Shown: in pieces, positions 37,904-45,385 of the stretch | Numbering within the stretch: the stretch's first letter is position 1 | Layout: every line of letters begins with the position of its first letter | Assembly (NCBI GenBank): GCA_019635485.1 | Contig: JAHBZL010000012.1 | Coordinates: 1 to 64,000 of the forward strand | Direction of reading: 5' to 3' | From: Piscinibacter sp. | GTDB taxonomy: Bacteria > Pseudomonadota > Gammaproteobacteria > Burkholderiales > Burkholderiaceae_C | DNA length: 64,000 nt | Program-made: the position numbers and the translations under genes | Notes under the pieces: generated by a model | Seen by the model: the letters and a program-made list of their open reading frames with translations, nothing else | Told to the model about the DNA's origin: nothing | Database searches by the model: none

Positions 37904-38488
37904 GTGAACCTCATCAACCGCATCCGCCAGTTCAGCCTCGCCGCTGCCCTGGCCTTCGCTTCGCTGTTCAGCGGCCTGGGCGGTGTCGTCACCGCGCCGG
38001 CCACGGTGCCCGTCGCGGCGCCCCTCGCCGCCGGCGCCGCCGCGGCCGCCCTGGCGCTCGCGCCGGTGTCGGCCGAGGCCGCGAGCCTGACCGACTCGCT
38101 CGAAACCAGCCTCATCAACCACCTGTTCCGCGCGACCGCCTACACCGCGCCGAGCACCTGGTACGTCGGCCTCCTCACCGCGGCCTGCAGCGACTCGGCG
38201 GCCGGCACCGAGGTCACCGGCGGCAGTTACGCCCGGGTAGGGGTGGCCAGCGGCACCGGCACCTGGGCCGCCGTCAGCGCCGGCAACGGCACCACCAGCA
38301 ACGTCAGCGCGATCAACTTCCCGACGCCGTCGGCGGGCTGGGGCACGGCGACGCACTTCGCCCTGTACGACGCCCCCACCGCCGGCAATCAGCTGGTGTG
38401 CCAGGCGCTGACGACCAGCAAGACCATCAACAGCGGCGACACCGTGAGCTTCCCGGCCTCGGCGCTGACCTTCCAGATCGACAACTGA
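37904..38488 (+). CDS. phage protein with signal-like N-terminus (194 aa)
   Basis: GTG 37904. A long hydrophobic Ala-rich lead (residues 10-60, ending VSAEAASL) resembles a signal peptide. The rest is beta-rich (TAPSTWYVGLLTAACSD, GGSYARVGVASGTGTW, GWGTATHFALYDAPTAGNQ), a fold seen in many phage fibre or decoration proteins. First gene of the cassette between terminase and portal. Confidence 0.65.
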   Translation: MNLINRIRQFSLAAALAFASLFSGLGGVVTAPATVPVAAPLAAGAAAAALALAPVSAEAASLTDSLETSLINHLFRATAYTAPSTWYVGLLTAACSDSAAGTEVTGGSYARVGVASGTGTWAAVSAGNGTTSNVSAINFPTPSAGWGTATHFALYDAPTAGNQLVCQALTTSKTINSGDTVSFPASALTFQIDN

Positions 38489-38497
38489 GGGGGCCGC

Positions 38498-38872
38498 ATG
38501 CGCATCGCCATCCTCCTCCTGATCGCGCCGCTGCTGGCGCTACTGCAGGCCTGCAGTAGTGCACCGGTGGCGCTCGAGGGCCGCGCGCTCACGCTCGCGC
38601 CGCTGGCCACTGCGACGCTGGCCACCAACGCCTGCGAGGCCGCCACCGCGGCCGGCTACACGCAGACCATCCACGCGCGCAAGCAGATCCCGCGCAAGCT
38701 CGCCTCGGGTGCGTGGACCGCCAGCCAGGCGCGCAGCGTGCAGACCGCGGCCGACCAGGCCCGCGCGGCGCTCGACACCGTCTGCACCGGCTCGACCGTC
38801 AACAGCGTGATGCTGATCCTGGCCGGCGAGCGCGTGAAGAACCTGCGCGACACCCTGGAGGCCCTGCCGTGA
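38498..38872 (+). CDS. prophage lipoprotein (124 aa)
   Basis: Signal peptide MRIAILLLIAPLLALLQAC with the lipobox Cys at 19. The mature part is helical (SQARSVQTAADQARAALDTVC, LILAGERVKNLRDTLEAL). The lipobox codons lie in a 20-bp perfect palindrome (38540-38559). An Rz1-like spanin is possible but the length and position do not require it. Confidence 0.7.
   Translation: MRIAILLLIAPLLALLQACSSAPVALEGRALTLAPLATATLATNACEAATAAGYTQTIHARKQIPRKLASGAWTASQARSVQTAADQARAALDTVCTGSTVNSVMLILAGERVKNLRDTLEALP
38540..38559. repeat. 20-bp perfect palindrome
   Basis: CTACTGCAGGCCTGCAGTAG is fully self-complementary with no loop. It shares TGCAG/CTGCA ends with the dispersed motif but has a different centre and spacing. 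Confidence 0.6.
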
Positions 38873-39075
38873 ACAGCCCCACCATGAACATCGAGCTGGC
38901 CCGCGCGCTGCATACCGCGCTCGAGTCTGCCATCCGCACCGCCGAGGCTGCCGGCAGCGACCAGGTGACCTTCAGCATCGGCGACGCGCTGCGCGCGATG
39001 GACGACAAGGCACGCGCCGACGCCCAGGCGGCAATCGACGCCGCGCTGCGCCGCGAGAACGGCGGGGCCGCGTGA
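38869..39075 (+). CDS. hypothetical helical protein (68 aa)
   Basis: GTG 38869 overlaps the lipoprotein stop (GTGA); ATG 38884 is an alternative. All-helical sequence (IELARALHTALESAIRTAEAAG, DKARADAQAAIDAALRR). No family recognised. Confidence 0.6.
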   Translation: MNSPTMNIELARALHTALESAIRTAEAAGSDQVTFSIGDALRAMDDKARADAQAAIDAALRRENGGAA

Positions 39076-39467
39076 TGCTGCGCACCGCGATCGCCGGCCT
39101 GCTGCTCGCGGCCGCCGGGGCCGCTGTCGCCCAAGGCGAGGAGCAATGCCTGCCGGACGCCGCCGGCGGCAGCATGGTGGCCTCGCGCGCCTTCGTGACC
39201 TTCTCCGCCGAGGGCGCCTGCGTGCGCTGGCTGTGCTACCTGGACACCTTCAGCCCGCAGCACCCGGCCGGTATCCAGGTGAACATGTTCTGCGGCACGC
39301 TGGCCGAGCTGCCCAAGGTCGGCGGCCGCCTGCAGACCATCATGAAGGCGTCCGACCCGCTGGCCATGCTGCGCAGCGCCGGCAAGCGCTTCCCGATCGT
39401 GCCCCTCAGCAGCGACCCGGTGCTGGCCAGGCTGGCGGCTGAAGCGGCATCGGCGGCGAGGCCTTGA
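39075..39467 (+). CDS. exported hypothetical protein (130 aa)
   Basis: ATG 39075 (a GTG at 39072 precedes it). Signal peptide MLRTAIAGLLLAAAGAAVAQ, then four Cys (QCLPDA, GACVRWLCYLD, NMFCGT) that could form disulfides in the periplasm. Its function is unknown; a lysogenic or lysis-related envelope role is possible. Confidence 0.65.
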   Translation: MLRTAIAGLLLAAAGAAVAQGEEQCLPDAAGGSMVASRAFVTFSAEGACVRWLCYLDTFSPQHPAGIQVNMFCGTLAELPKVGGRLQTIMKASDPLAMLRSAGKRFPIVPLSSDPVLARLAAEAASAARP

Positions 39468-39739
39468 ACCAGCCGCCCATGCAACACGGCCGATTCCCGG
39501 GTGAACGGGTCCCGCTGGGGCTATTTGCGACCACGCGTTCGGACACCCCGCTCGGCGCCGTCCAGGTCGAGGCGATCGACAGGATGGCCGCCCTCCTCAC
39601 GGGCGAGTCGCTCGAGGGGCGTCGCGTCACTGTGTTCACCGAAAGGCTGACCGCGCGCTGGCACGACCTGGGCGGCACGCTGCAAGCGATCAAGGACGAC
39701 GTGACGAACGATCCCATGAACCACGGCGGGGAGGCCTGA
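39464..39739 (+). CDS. hypothetical protein (91 aa)
   Basis: TTG 39464 overlaps the previous stop (TTGA); ATG 39479 is an alternative start. Soluble; ARWHDLGGTLQAIKDDVTND is the most structured part. No family recognised. Confidence 0.55.
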   Translation: MNQPPMQHGRFPGERVPLGLFATTRSDTPLGAVQVEAIDRMAALLTGESLEGRRVTVFTERLTARWHDLGGTLQAIKDDVTNDPMNHGGEA

Positions 39740-39740
39740 C

Positions 39741-40454
39741 GTGCTGGGCGTGATGTCGAGGCGGTCAAGCGCCAGGCGCGCGCGGTTGCGCTCCGCGTTC
39801 CCGCGGCTCCTGCCTCAATCAATCCCCGCCGTCCTGGGCTCCTACGCTTCGACCTTCGACGGCACAGAGGCACCGCTGTCGGAGGGCGGCGCCTGGACCC
39901 ACATGAGCAGCTTCTGGCAAGCGCCCCAGAAGGCCGGCGGCATTGCCTTCGCCGGCGGCGCGAACGAGTCCTACGACGACAGCGCTGCGTGGCTCGAGGC
40001 TGTCGGGTTCGGCCCAGACCAGGTGATCACCGCGACCATCGCGCTCGCGCCCTCCTACTCCCCGACCGACCCCCACGAGGTCGAGCTGCTGCTGCGCGCC
40101 TCGGAGCCAGAGGCCGGAAGCATCGCCGCCTACGAGTGCCTGTATGGCATCAACAGCGGCAGCGCCTACGTGCAGATCATGCGCTGGGACGGAGCAGGCG
40201 GCACCACGTACTTCACCGAGATAACCGACCCGGGGGTCAACAACCCCTTCCCACAGGACGGCGACCAGATCGAGGCATCGATCATCGGCAGCGACATCGT
40301 GTTCCGACACATCCGAGGCGCGACCGAGACGGTGCTGGCGACCGCCACCGACGCAGCGCACTCGGCTGGCAGCCCCGGTATCAGCTTCTTCATGCGACCC
40401 GGGGGCACGCTCTCGAGCTACGGCTACGCCGCAGTGGAGGCTTCGACCCTATGA
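39741..40454 (+). CDS. LamG-like beta-sandwich protein (237 aa)
   Basis: GTG 39741. After a basic lead, the chain looks like a concanavalin/LamG jelly roll (YASTFDGTEAPLSEGGAW, IALAPSYSPTDPHEVELLLR, IEASIIGSDIVFRHIRG). Such domains bind glycans and are used in tail fibres or capsid decorations. Gene context supports a virion surface role. Confidence 0.65.
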   Translation: MLGVMSRRSSARRARLRSAFPRLLPQSIPAVLGSYASTFDGTEAPLSEGGAWTHMSSFWQAPQKAGGIAFAGGANESYDDSAAWLEAVGFGPDQVITATIALAPSYSPTDPHEVELLLRASEPEAGSIAAYECLYGINSGSAYVQIMRWDGAGGTTYFTEITDPGVNNPFPQDGDQIEASIIGSDIVFRHIRGATETVLATATDAAHSAGSPGISFFMRPGGTLSSYGYAAVEASTL

Positions 40455-40690
40455 GCGTTTACAGGATGCCGCTCGCGCGCGCGCCGTTCCGGGGTTCGTT
40501 CGAGGTCTTCCCCAAGTACCGCCACCTCCTGCACCCACTGCCGTGGCGCATGGAGAAGGAGGACGGGCGCCAGTGGGACCATGTGCACGCGGAAGGTGGC
40601 CGGGTGCTGGTGCTGATCGACGGCACAGTACCCGATCGGGTCCACGCTCAGCTACTGGCCGCGGGCGACTGCGAAGTGATCGCGCGGTAA
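40451..40690 (+). CDS. hypothetical protein (79 aa)
   Basis: ATG 40451 overlaps the previous stop (ATGA). Starts MSVYRMPLARAPFRGSFEVF; basic and aromatic-rich with a compact end (RVLVLIDGTVPDRVHAQLL). No recognised family. Confidence 0.6.
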   Translation: MSVYRMPLARAPFRGSFEVFPKYRHLLHPLPWRMEKEDGRQWDHVHAEGGRVLVLIDGTVPDRVHAQLLAAGDCEVIAR

Positions 40691-40701
40691 GGGGGCCACG
40701 C

Positions 40702-41313
40702 ATGACCACCCTCGCCACCTACAGCTTCACGCAGGCCGACGTCAACCCGATCCCGGACCCGCCGTGGGAGAACCCGGGCGGCTCGGTGCCGCTGCAGGTC
40801 GTGAGCAACGCAGCGGTGACCACGATCGCGAGCAATGATGCGTGGGGCCTCCACGTCACCGGCGGCATCACCTGGCCGTCGGAGCAGTGGTCTGAGGTCA
40901 TCCTTTCCGCGGTCGGCGGGCGAGACTGCGGGCCGGTGGTGCATGGCGCCCTCTCACCCTGGGACGGCTACATGTGCACCAACTTCGACGGCTCCAACGT
41001 GTACCTGTACGAGATCGGGGCCGGCGGCTTCGCCAACGTCGCGAACGGTGCAGGCGCGTACGTCGTCGGGCAGCCAGTCCGGCTGGAATCGACCAACTCG
41101 GGGGCGAACAAGGTGCTCCGCGCGCTCACTTCCGGCGTCGAGCGCTGCAACTACACGGACACCTCTCCGCGCGGCAATGGCGCACCCGGCTTGTTCCACT
41201 ACGACGGAACGAGCGGCACGGCCTCATGGTCCGGCGGTGACTTCGCCGCGGGCGGATCAGCGGCCACGCCCTACAGATCCAAGCTCGTGCAGCAGGCACT
41301 GCGGCACTTCTGA
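40702..41313 (+). CDS. second beta-sandwich/LamG-like protein (203 aa)
   Basis: Starts MTTLATYSFTQADVNPIPDP. The beta-rich pattern (SEQWSEVILSAVGGRDCGPV, NVYLYEIGAGGFANV, PVRLESTNSGANKVL) parallels the protein at 39741. Probably another surface-exposed binding module. Possibly a diverged duplicate. Confidence 0.62.
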   Translation: MTTLATYSFTQADVNPIPDPPWENPGGSVPLQVVSNAAVTTIASNDAWGLHVTGGITWPSEQWSEVILSAVGGRDCGPVVHGALSPWDGYMCTNFDGSNVYLYEIGAGGFANVANGAGAYVVGQPVRLESTNSGANKVLRALTSGVERCNYTDTSPRGNGAPGLFHYDGTSGTASWSGGDFAAGGSAATPYRSKLVQQALRHF

Positions 41314-41327
41314 AAGGAGAACCCCCA

Positions 41328-41798
41328 ATGTCGGGCACCTTTGACATTCCGATCGCCGCCGTGGTGGTGAGCGCCCAGCAAGACCTGTGGGAGATCACCG
41401 GCCATGCCGCCAGGCCGTTTGTGCCGATCGCCTTCCACCTCTCGCAGGTGAGCGACTTCGGCGATGCCCAGGCGGAGATCCTGCCGATCCTGGTCAAGTC
41501 CGGGCAGACCACCAGCGGCAGCGGCGGCTCCGCCATCACGCCGACACCGACGGAACCGGGCGGTTCGGCAGCCGGGTTCGTCGCGGAGATCAACAACACC
41601 ACCAAGGCCAGCGCCGGCACCATCGTCTCGCACGGTGCCTATGGCTTCAACGTGTTGACGGGCCTCGACGTGGTGTTCACGCAAGAGCAGCAGAAGCTCA
41701 TGGCGGCGGGCCGCCGCTTCACCATCGAACTGGCGGGCACGCCCAACGATGCGATCACCGTCACTGGCACGCTCACCGTTCAGGAGGTCGGCTCATGA
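41328..41798 (+). CDS. phage structural protein, hypothetical (156 aa)
   Basis: ATG 41328 with AAAGGAG. Beta-rich sequence (FDIPIAAVVVSAQQDLWEIT, FHLSQVSDFGDAQAEILPIL, AITVTGTLTVQEVGS) with a Ser/Pro/Gly linker. It looks like a minor virion protein. No family recognised with confidence. Confidence 0.6.
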   Translation: MSGTFDIPIAAVVVSAQQDLWEITGHAARPFVPIAFHLSQVSDFGDAQAEILPILVKSGQTTSGSGGSAITPTPTEPGGSAAGFVAEINNTTKASAGTIVSHGAYGFNVLTGLDVVFTQEQQKLMAAGRRFTIELAGTPNDAITVTGTLTVQEVGS

Positions 41799-42088
41799 GC
41801 AACACCGGCAAGGTCTTCCAGGCCGCAGAAGCGCCGCGCGCCATGCGCGGCACGCCCAAGGCGGACGCATGGGCCGCCGCGCAGACCGAGCGCTACAAGG
41901 TCGTGGCGACGGATGGCGACCGCCAGATCATCCAGGAGGAGCTGCAGGAGCTGGCGCTGCGCAAGCTGGGCGCCGAGGTGCGCATCGCGGCGACGGAGCT
42001 GCTGGCCAAGCCACCCGAGCTCCGCCGCCGGGTGCTGGCCGCGTTCGACGCCAACGGCGACTTGAAGATCCCCTTCAAGCGCGTCTAG
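41795..42088 (+). CDS. hypothetical protein (97 aa)
   Basis: ATG 41795 overlaps the previous stop (ATGA). Helical, charged (IIQEELQELALRKLGAEVRI, PPELRRRVLAAFDANGDL). Soluble; function unknown. Codon use is like its neighbours. Confidence 0.62.
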   Translation: MSNTGKVFQAAEAPRAMRGTPKADAWAAAQTERYKVVATDGDRQIIQEELQELALRKLGAEVRIAATELLAKPPELRRRVLAAFDANGDLKIPFKRV

Positions 42089-42098
42089 GGTCACGGAC

Positions 42099-43073
42099 GT
42101 GCTGCGACGCCCACTGTACCGGCGGGCGCCGCCAAGGCCCCAGCCGACAAAGCGCAAGGTCCTGACAGCGGTAGTCGGCGCGCTGCAGAGCCTGGCCGGC
42201 AACGCAGCGGGGCAAGTCAGCGCCGCCGCGGCGCTCGAGCTCGGCAAGACCTTTGCCGGCGCCGCCGCCGTGCAGGCCAGTGCGGCCGCGGCGCTGCAGC
42301 TGGTCGTAGGCCTGGCGGGTGCTGCGTCTGCCGACAGCAGCTCTGCCGGTGCCCTGGCCAAGGCCAGCGCCCTGGCTGCCGCGGCCGCCGCACAAGGCAC
42401 CGCCTCGGCCGAGATCGCTGTCAGCGTGCTGCTCTCCGGCGCTGTCGCGAGTGTGGCGACGGCCGCCGGCACGCTCTCGACGAACGGCTCCGTTGACCTG
42501 GCGGGCGCGGCCAGTGGTTCCGCCGGCGCTGCGGGCGCGCTGCAGCTCAGCGTCGGGCTGACGGCCGCGGCCATCGGCCAGGCCATGGCCGCGGGCGCCC
42601 TGACCCAAGGGGTGCCACTGAACGGCGCCGCGGTCGGCACCGCGACGGCTGGCGGGCAAATCGCGCTGAGCATCGCGCTGGCCGGCGCCGCTCTGTCGCA
42701 GGCGTCTGCACAGGCCTCGTTCGCCGGCGTCGTCACGCTGGCCGGCGACGCCGCGGTCCAGGCCGGCGCCAGCGGTGCGCTGTCGCTCGTCGTGCCCCTG
42801 TCGGCGCAGGCGCAGGCGATCGCCGCAGCGTCGGGTGGCCTGGTGGTCACGCTGGTGCTCGGCGGTGCCGCGCAGGGCCAGGCGCAAGCCGCAGGCGAGC
42901 TGCAGCAGACGGTCCTGCTCAGCGGCGCCGGCGGCGCGGTGGCCACGGCGCTCGGGACGCTGTCGGTGGTGCCCCTGGCGGTGTTGCCGACCTGGCCGGC
43001 AGGCGGCCCGGTTCGCTTCGGCGTGCGCGTGCTTCGGGATCTGTCGCGGCGGTTCGGCCGTCGGCGCCTTTGA
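42099..43073 (+). CDS. 20-residue tandem-repeat protein (324 aa)
   Basis: GTG 42099. Residues 33-293 are thirteen consecutive repeats, nearly all exactly 20 residues, with consensus (A/S)GAA-x2-QA-x-A-x-GAL-x3-V-x-L; repeat 5 is 22 and the last is 19. A basic N-terminus and a basic C-terminus (DLSRRFGRRRL) frame it. No signal peptide. The DNA copies have diverged, so the pattern is kept at protein level. A solenoid or fibrous virion element is likely. I know of no named family with this repeat. Confidence 0.7.
   Translation: MLRRPLYRRAPPRPQPTKRKVLTAVVGALQSLAGNAAGQVSAAAALELGKTFAGAAAVQASAAAALQLVVGLAGAASADSSSAGALAKASALAAAAAAQGTASAEIAVSVLLSGAVASVATAAGTLSTNGSVDLAGAASGSAGAAGALQLSVGLTAAAIGQAMAAGALTQGVPLNGAAVGTATAGGQIALSIALAGAALSQASAQASFAGVVTLAGDAAVQAGASGALSLVVPLSAQAQAIAAASGGLVVTLVLGGAAQGQAQAAGELQQTVLLSGAGGAVATALGTLSVVPLAVLPTWPAGGPVRFGVRVLRDLSRRFGRRRL
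42195..42977 (+). repeat. coding tandem repeats, about 60-bp period
   Basis: Thirteen units encoding the 20-residue repeat of the protein at 42099. Unit borders fall at residues 33, 53, 73, 93, 113, 135, 155, 175, 195, 215, 235, 255 and 275. Confidence 0.7.
42697..42710. repeat. dispersed palindrome site 7
   Basis: CGCAGGCGTCTGCA, the reverse-oriented one-base variant without the leading T, inside repeat unit 9 of the tandem-repeat protein (Ser-Gln-Ala-Ser-Ala). Confidence 0.65.
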
Positions 43074-43084
43074 GAGGGACATCC

Positions 43085-43627
43085 ATGGACATCAGCGAGC
43101 TGATCGTCGGCGACAGCATTCGCTTCACCGTGCAGGGCGGCAACTACCCCGCGAGCGCGGGCTGGTCGATGTCGCTGCTGCTGAAGCCACGGGCCGGCGG
43201 CGACGACATCCTGATCGAAGCCACGCCCGATGGCGATGACTTCGTCGTGGCCGTCTCGGCAACCGAGACCACGGCCTGGTCCCCGGGCGCCTACACCTGG
43301 TGGCAGCGCGTCGAGAAGGACGGCGAGCGCTACACCGTTGCCACTGGCCAGCTGACGGTCAAAGCGCTGACGGGCGACGGTCGCAGCGTGGCCGCGAAGG
43401 CGCTCGAGGACGCCAAGGCCGCCTTTGCGACCTTCACTGCGACCAAAGGCACCACCCGTCGCTATCGCATCGGTGAGCGTGAGATGGAGTTCAACAACGC
43501 CACCGAGATCATCAAGATCATCGGTTGGTGGGAGCAGCAGGTCGCGGCTGAGGAGAGCGCTACCCGACTGGCGCAGGGACTGCGCCCACGCAACCGAATC
43601 CTGACGCGCTTCGTGCGCCCCCGCTGA
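43085..43627 (+). CDS. head-tail joining protein: beta domain fused to gpW-like C-terminus
   Basis: 180 residues from ATG 43085. Residues 1-105 are a beta sandwich (VGDSIRFTVQGGNYPASAGW, SPGAYTWWQRVEKDGERYTV). Residues about 125-165 (RRYRIGEREMEFNNATEIIKI and the helix after it) follow lambda gpW, where a beta hairpin precedes a helix ending before a basic tail. It lies just before the portal gene, exactly where gpW is encoded. gpW itself is only 68 residues, so this is an enlarged, fused version. Confidence 0.65.
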   Translation: MDISELIVGDSIRFTVQGGNYPASAGWSMSLLLKPRAGGDDILIEATPDGDDFVVAVSATETTAWSPGAYTWWQRVEKDGERYTVATGQLTVKALTGDGRSVAAKALEDAKAAFATFTATKGTTRRYRIGEREMEFNNATEIIKIIGWWEQQVAAEESATRLAQGLRPRNRILTRFVRPR

Positions 43628-43630
43628 TCC

Positions 43631-45385
43631 ATGGGCAATGTCGTGAACACCGGGGCGCGCGGCAGCGCGATCCTCACACAGTGGCGTGCACAGCGTGAGC
43701 ACCAGCGTGCGCTCGGCTCGCCGTCGGGTGCATGGCTCGGCGCGCCGGCCGGTGCACAGCAAGCGTTGACGGCGGGGCGCACTGCTCGCTCGCTGCGTGC
43801 CTATATGGCGGCGAGCAACGATCGCCTGGTCGGCGATCTCGTGTCGCTGATGGGCCTGGTGTCGGGCAACGCCGAGGTGCGCATGTCGCTGCGCGCGATG
43901 CGCATCCGCTCGCGCCAGCTGGCCAACGACAACGAGTACGTCAAGCGCTTCCTGCAGCTGCTGCGGAACAACGTTCCGGGACCTCGTGGCTTCGAGCTGC
44001 AGATGAAGATCTACAAGACCCGCAAGGTCGAAGGCCTGGCCCAGCTCGACAAGGATGCGAACGCCGAGATCGAGGAGGCGCACGCGGCCCATAGCAAGCG
44101 AGGCAACTTCACCGCATGCGGCAAGCTGAGCCGCGGCGCCTTTGAACGCGCAGCGGTCACCTGCCTGGCGCGCGACGGCGAGGTCGTGATCGAGAAGCTG
44201 GTCGGGCGCCAGTTCGGTCGCTTCGGCCTGGCCTGGCGCCTGCTCGACCCGGACCTGCTGGACGAGACGCTCAACGTGGGCATCAACGGCGCCTACCCCG
44301 GCTACGGCCGACTGGACACCGGGCACAGCATCCGCATGGGGGTCGAGCAGAACGCCTACGGCCGGCCGGTCGCCTACTGGTTCCACAACGTCCACCCGGG
44401 TGACGACGTCATCAACGTCCCGGTGGTGCGCCATCGGCGCGTTCCGGCCGATCGGATCATCCACCGATTCCTGGCGGAGGAGCTGCGCCCGGACACGTCG
44501 CGCGGCGTGCCCTGGATCTACGCCGCCATGCGCCGCATGGCGATGCTCGGCGGCTACGAAGAAGCGGCCCTGGTCAGCGCGCGCCAGGGCGCCAGCAAGA
44601 TGGGCTTCTACAAGCGGCCCGCGGACGAACCGAAGTCGCCCGGCAACCCCAACAACGACGGCACGGCGGTCGCCGACGAGGAAGACCCCGAGGGCAACCT
44701 GGTGCAGGAGGCCGAGCCCGGCGTGTTCGGCGTGCTGCCGGCGGGTTGGGACTTCACCACCTACGACCCGGCCTACCCGAACGACAAGATGGACGACTTT
44801 GTCGTCTCCATGTTGCGGGCCTTCTGCTCGGGCGTGGGCCTGAACTACAACGGGCTGACCGGCGACCTCCGCAACGTCAGCCTGTCGGCGATGCGCCACG
44901 GCGCCAACGGCGATCGCGACACCTACGAAGCGCTGCAGCAGTACTTCCGGGACGACGTCAGCGTCCCGATGTTCGAGCCCTGGCTGCAGCTCAGCCTGGA
45001 CCTGGGGCAGATCGGGCGCCTGCCCAGCGAAGCCTTCGAGCGCTTGAACAAGCCCCGCTTCATCGCGCGGCCGTTCCGCTCGCCCGACCCGCAGAAAGAC
45101 ATGGCCGCGCGCGCGCAGGCCGTCGCGCTCGGCATCAACAGCCGCACGCGCATCTGCGCCGAGGACGGCAACGACTTCGAGGAAATCCTCGAGGAGCTCG
45201 CGCGCGAGGAACAGATGGCGCGCGAGAAGAAAGTGACGCTGAACACCGCCGCGGCCGCCGCGCACAAGACGCCGGCCGTCGACGACGCCGGCAAACCCGC
45301 CAAGCCCGGCGCCGAGTCGAACGACGACGAAGGCGACGACGAACCCGAGGAAGGAGAAGACGACGATGGAACCGCTGCAGCGTAA
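43631..45385 (+). CDS. portal protein, lambda GpB family
   Basis: 584 residues. Family features include LANDNEYVKRFLQLLRNNVPGPRGFELQ near residue 100, HRFLAEELRPDTSRGVPWIYAAMRRM, and AFCSGVGLNYNGLTGDLRNVSLSAMRHG. The C-terminus is acidic. It forms the dodecameric ring at one capsid vertex for DNA passage. It overlaps the protease-capsid gene by 20 bp. Confidence 0.95.
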   Translation: MGNVVNTGARGSAILTQWRAQREHQRALGSPSGAWLGAPAGAQQALTAGRTARSLRAYMAASNDRLVGDLVSLMGLVSGNAEVRMSLRAMRIRSRQLANDNEYVKRFLQLLRNNVPGPRGFELQMKIYKTRKVEGLAQLDKDANAEIEEAHAAHSKRGNFTACGKLSRGAFERAAVTCLARDGEVVIEKLVGRQFGRFGLAWRLLDPDLLDETLNVGINGAYPGYGRLDTGHSIRMGVEQNAYGRPVAYWFHNVHPGDDVINVPVVRHRRVPADRIIHRFLAEELRPDTSRGVPWIYAAMRRMAMLGGYEEAALVSARQGASKMGFYKRPADEPKSPGNPNNDGTAVADEEDPEGNLVQEAEPGVFGVLPAGWDFTTYDPAYPNDKMDDFVVSMLRAFCSGVGLNYNGLTGDLRNVSLSAMRHGANGDRDTYEALQQYFRDDVSVPMFEPWLQLSLDLGQIGRLPSEAFERLNKPRFIARPFRSPDPQKDMAARAQAVALGINSRTRICAEDGNDFEEILEELAREEQMAREKKVTLNTAAAAAHKTPAVDDAGKPAKPGAESNDDEGDDEPEEGEDDDGTAAA

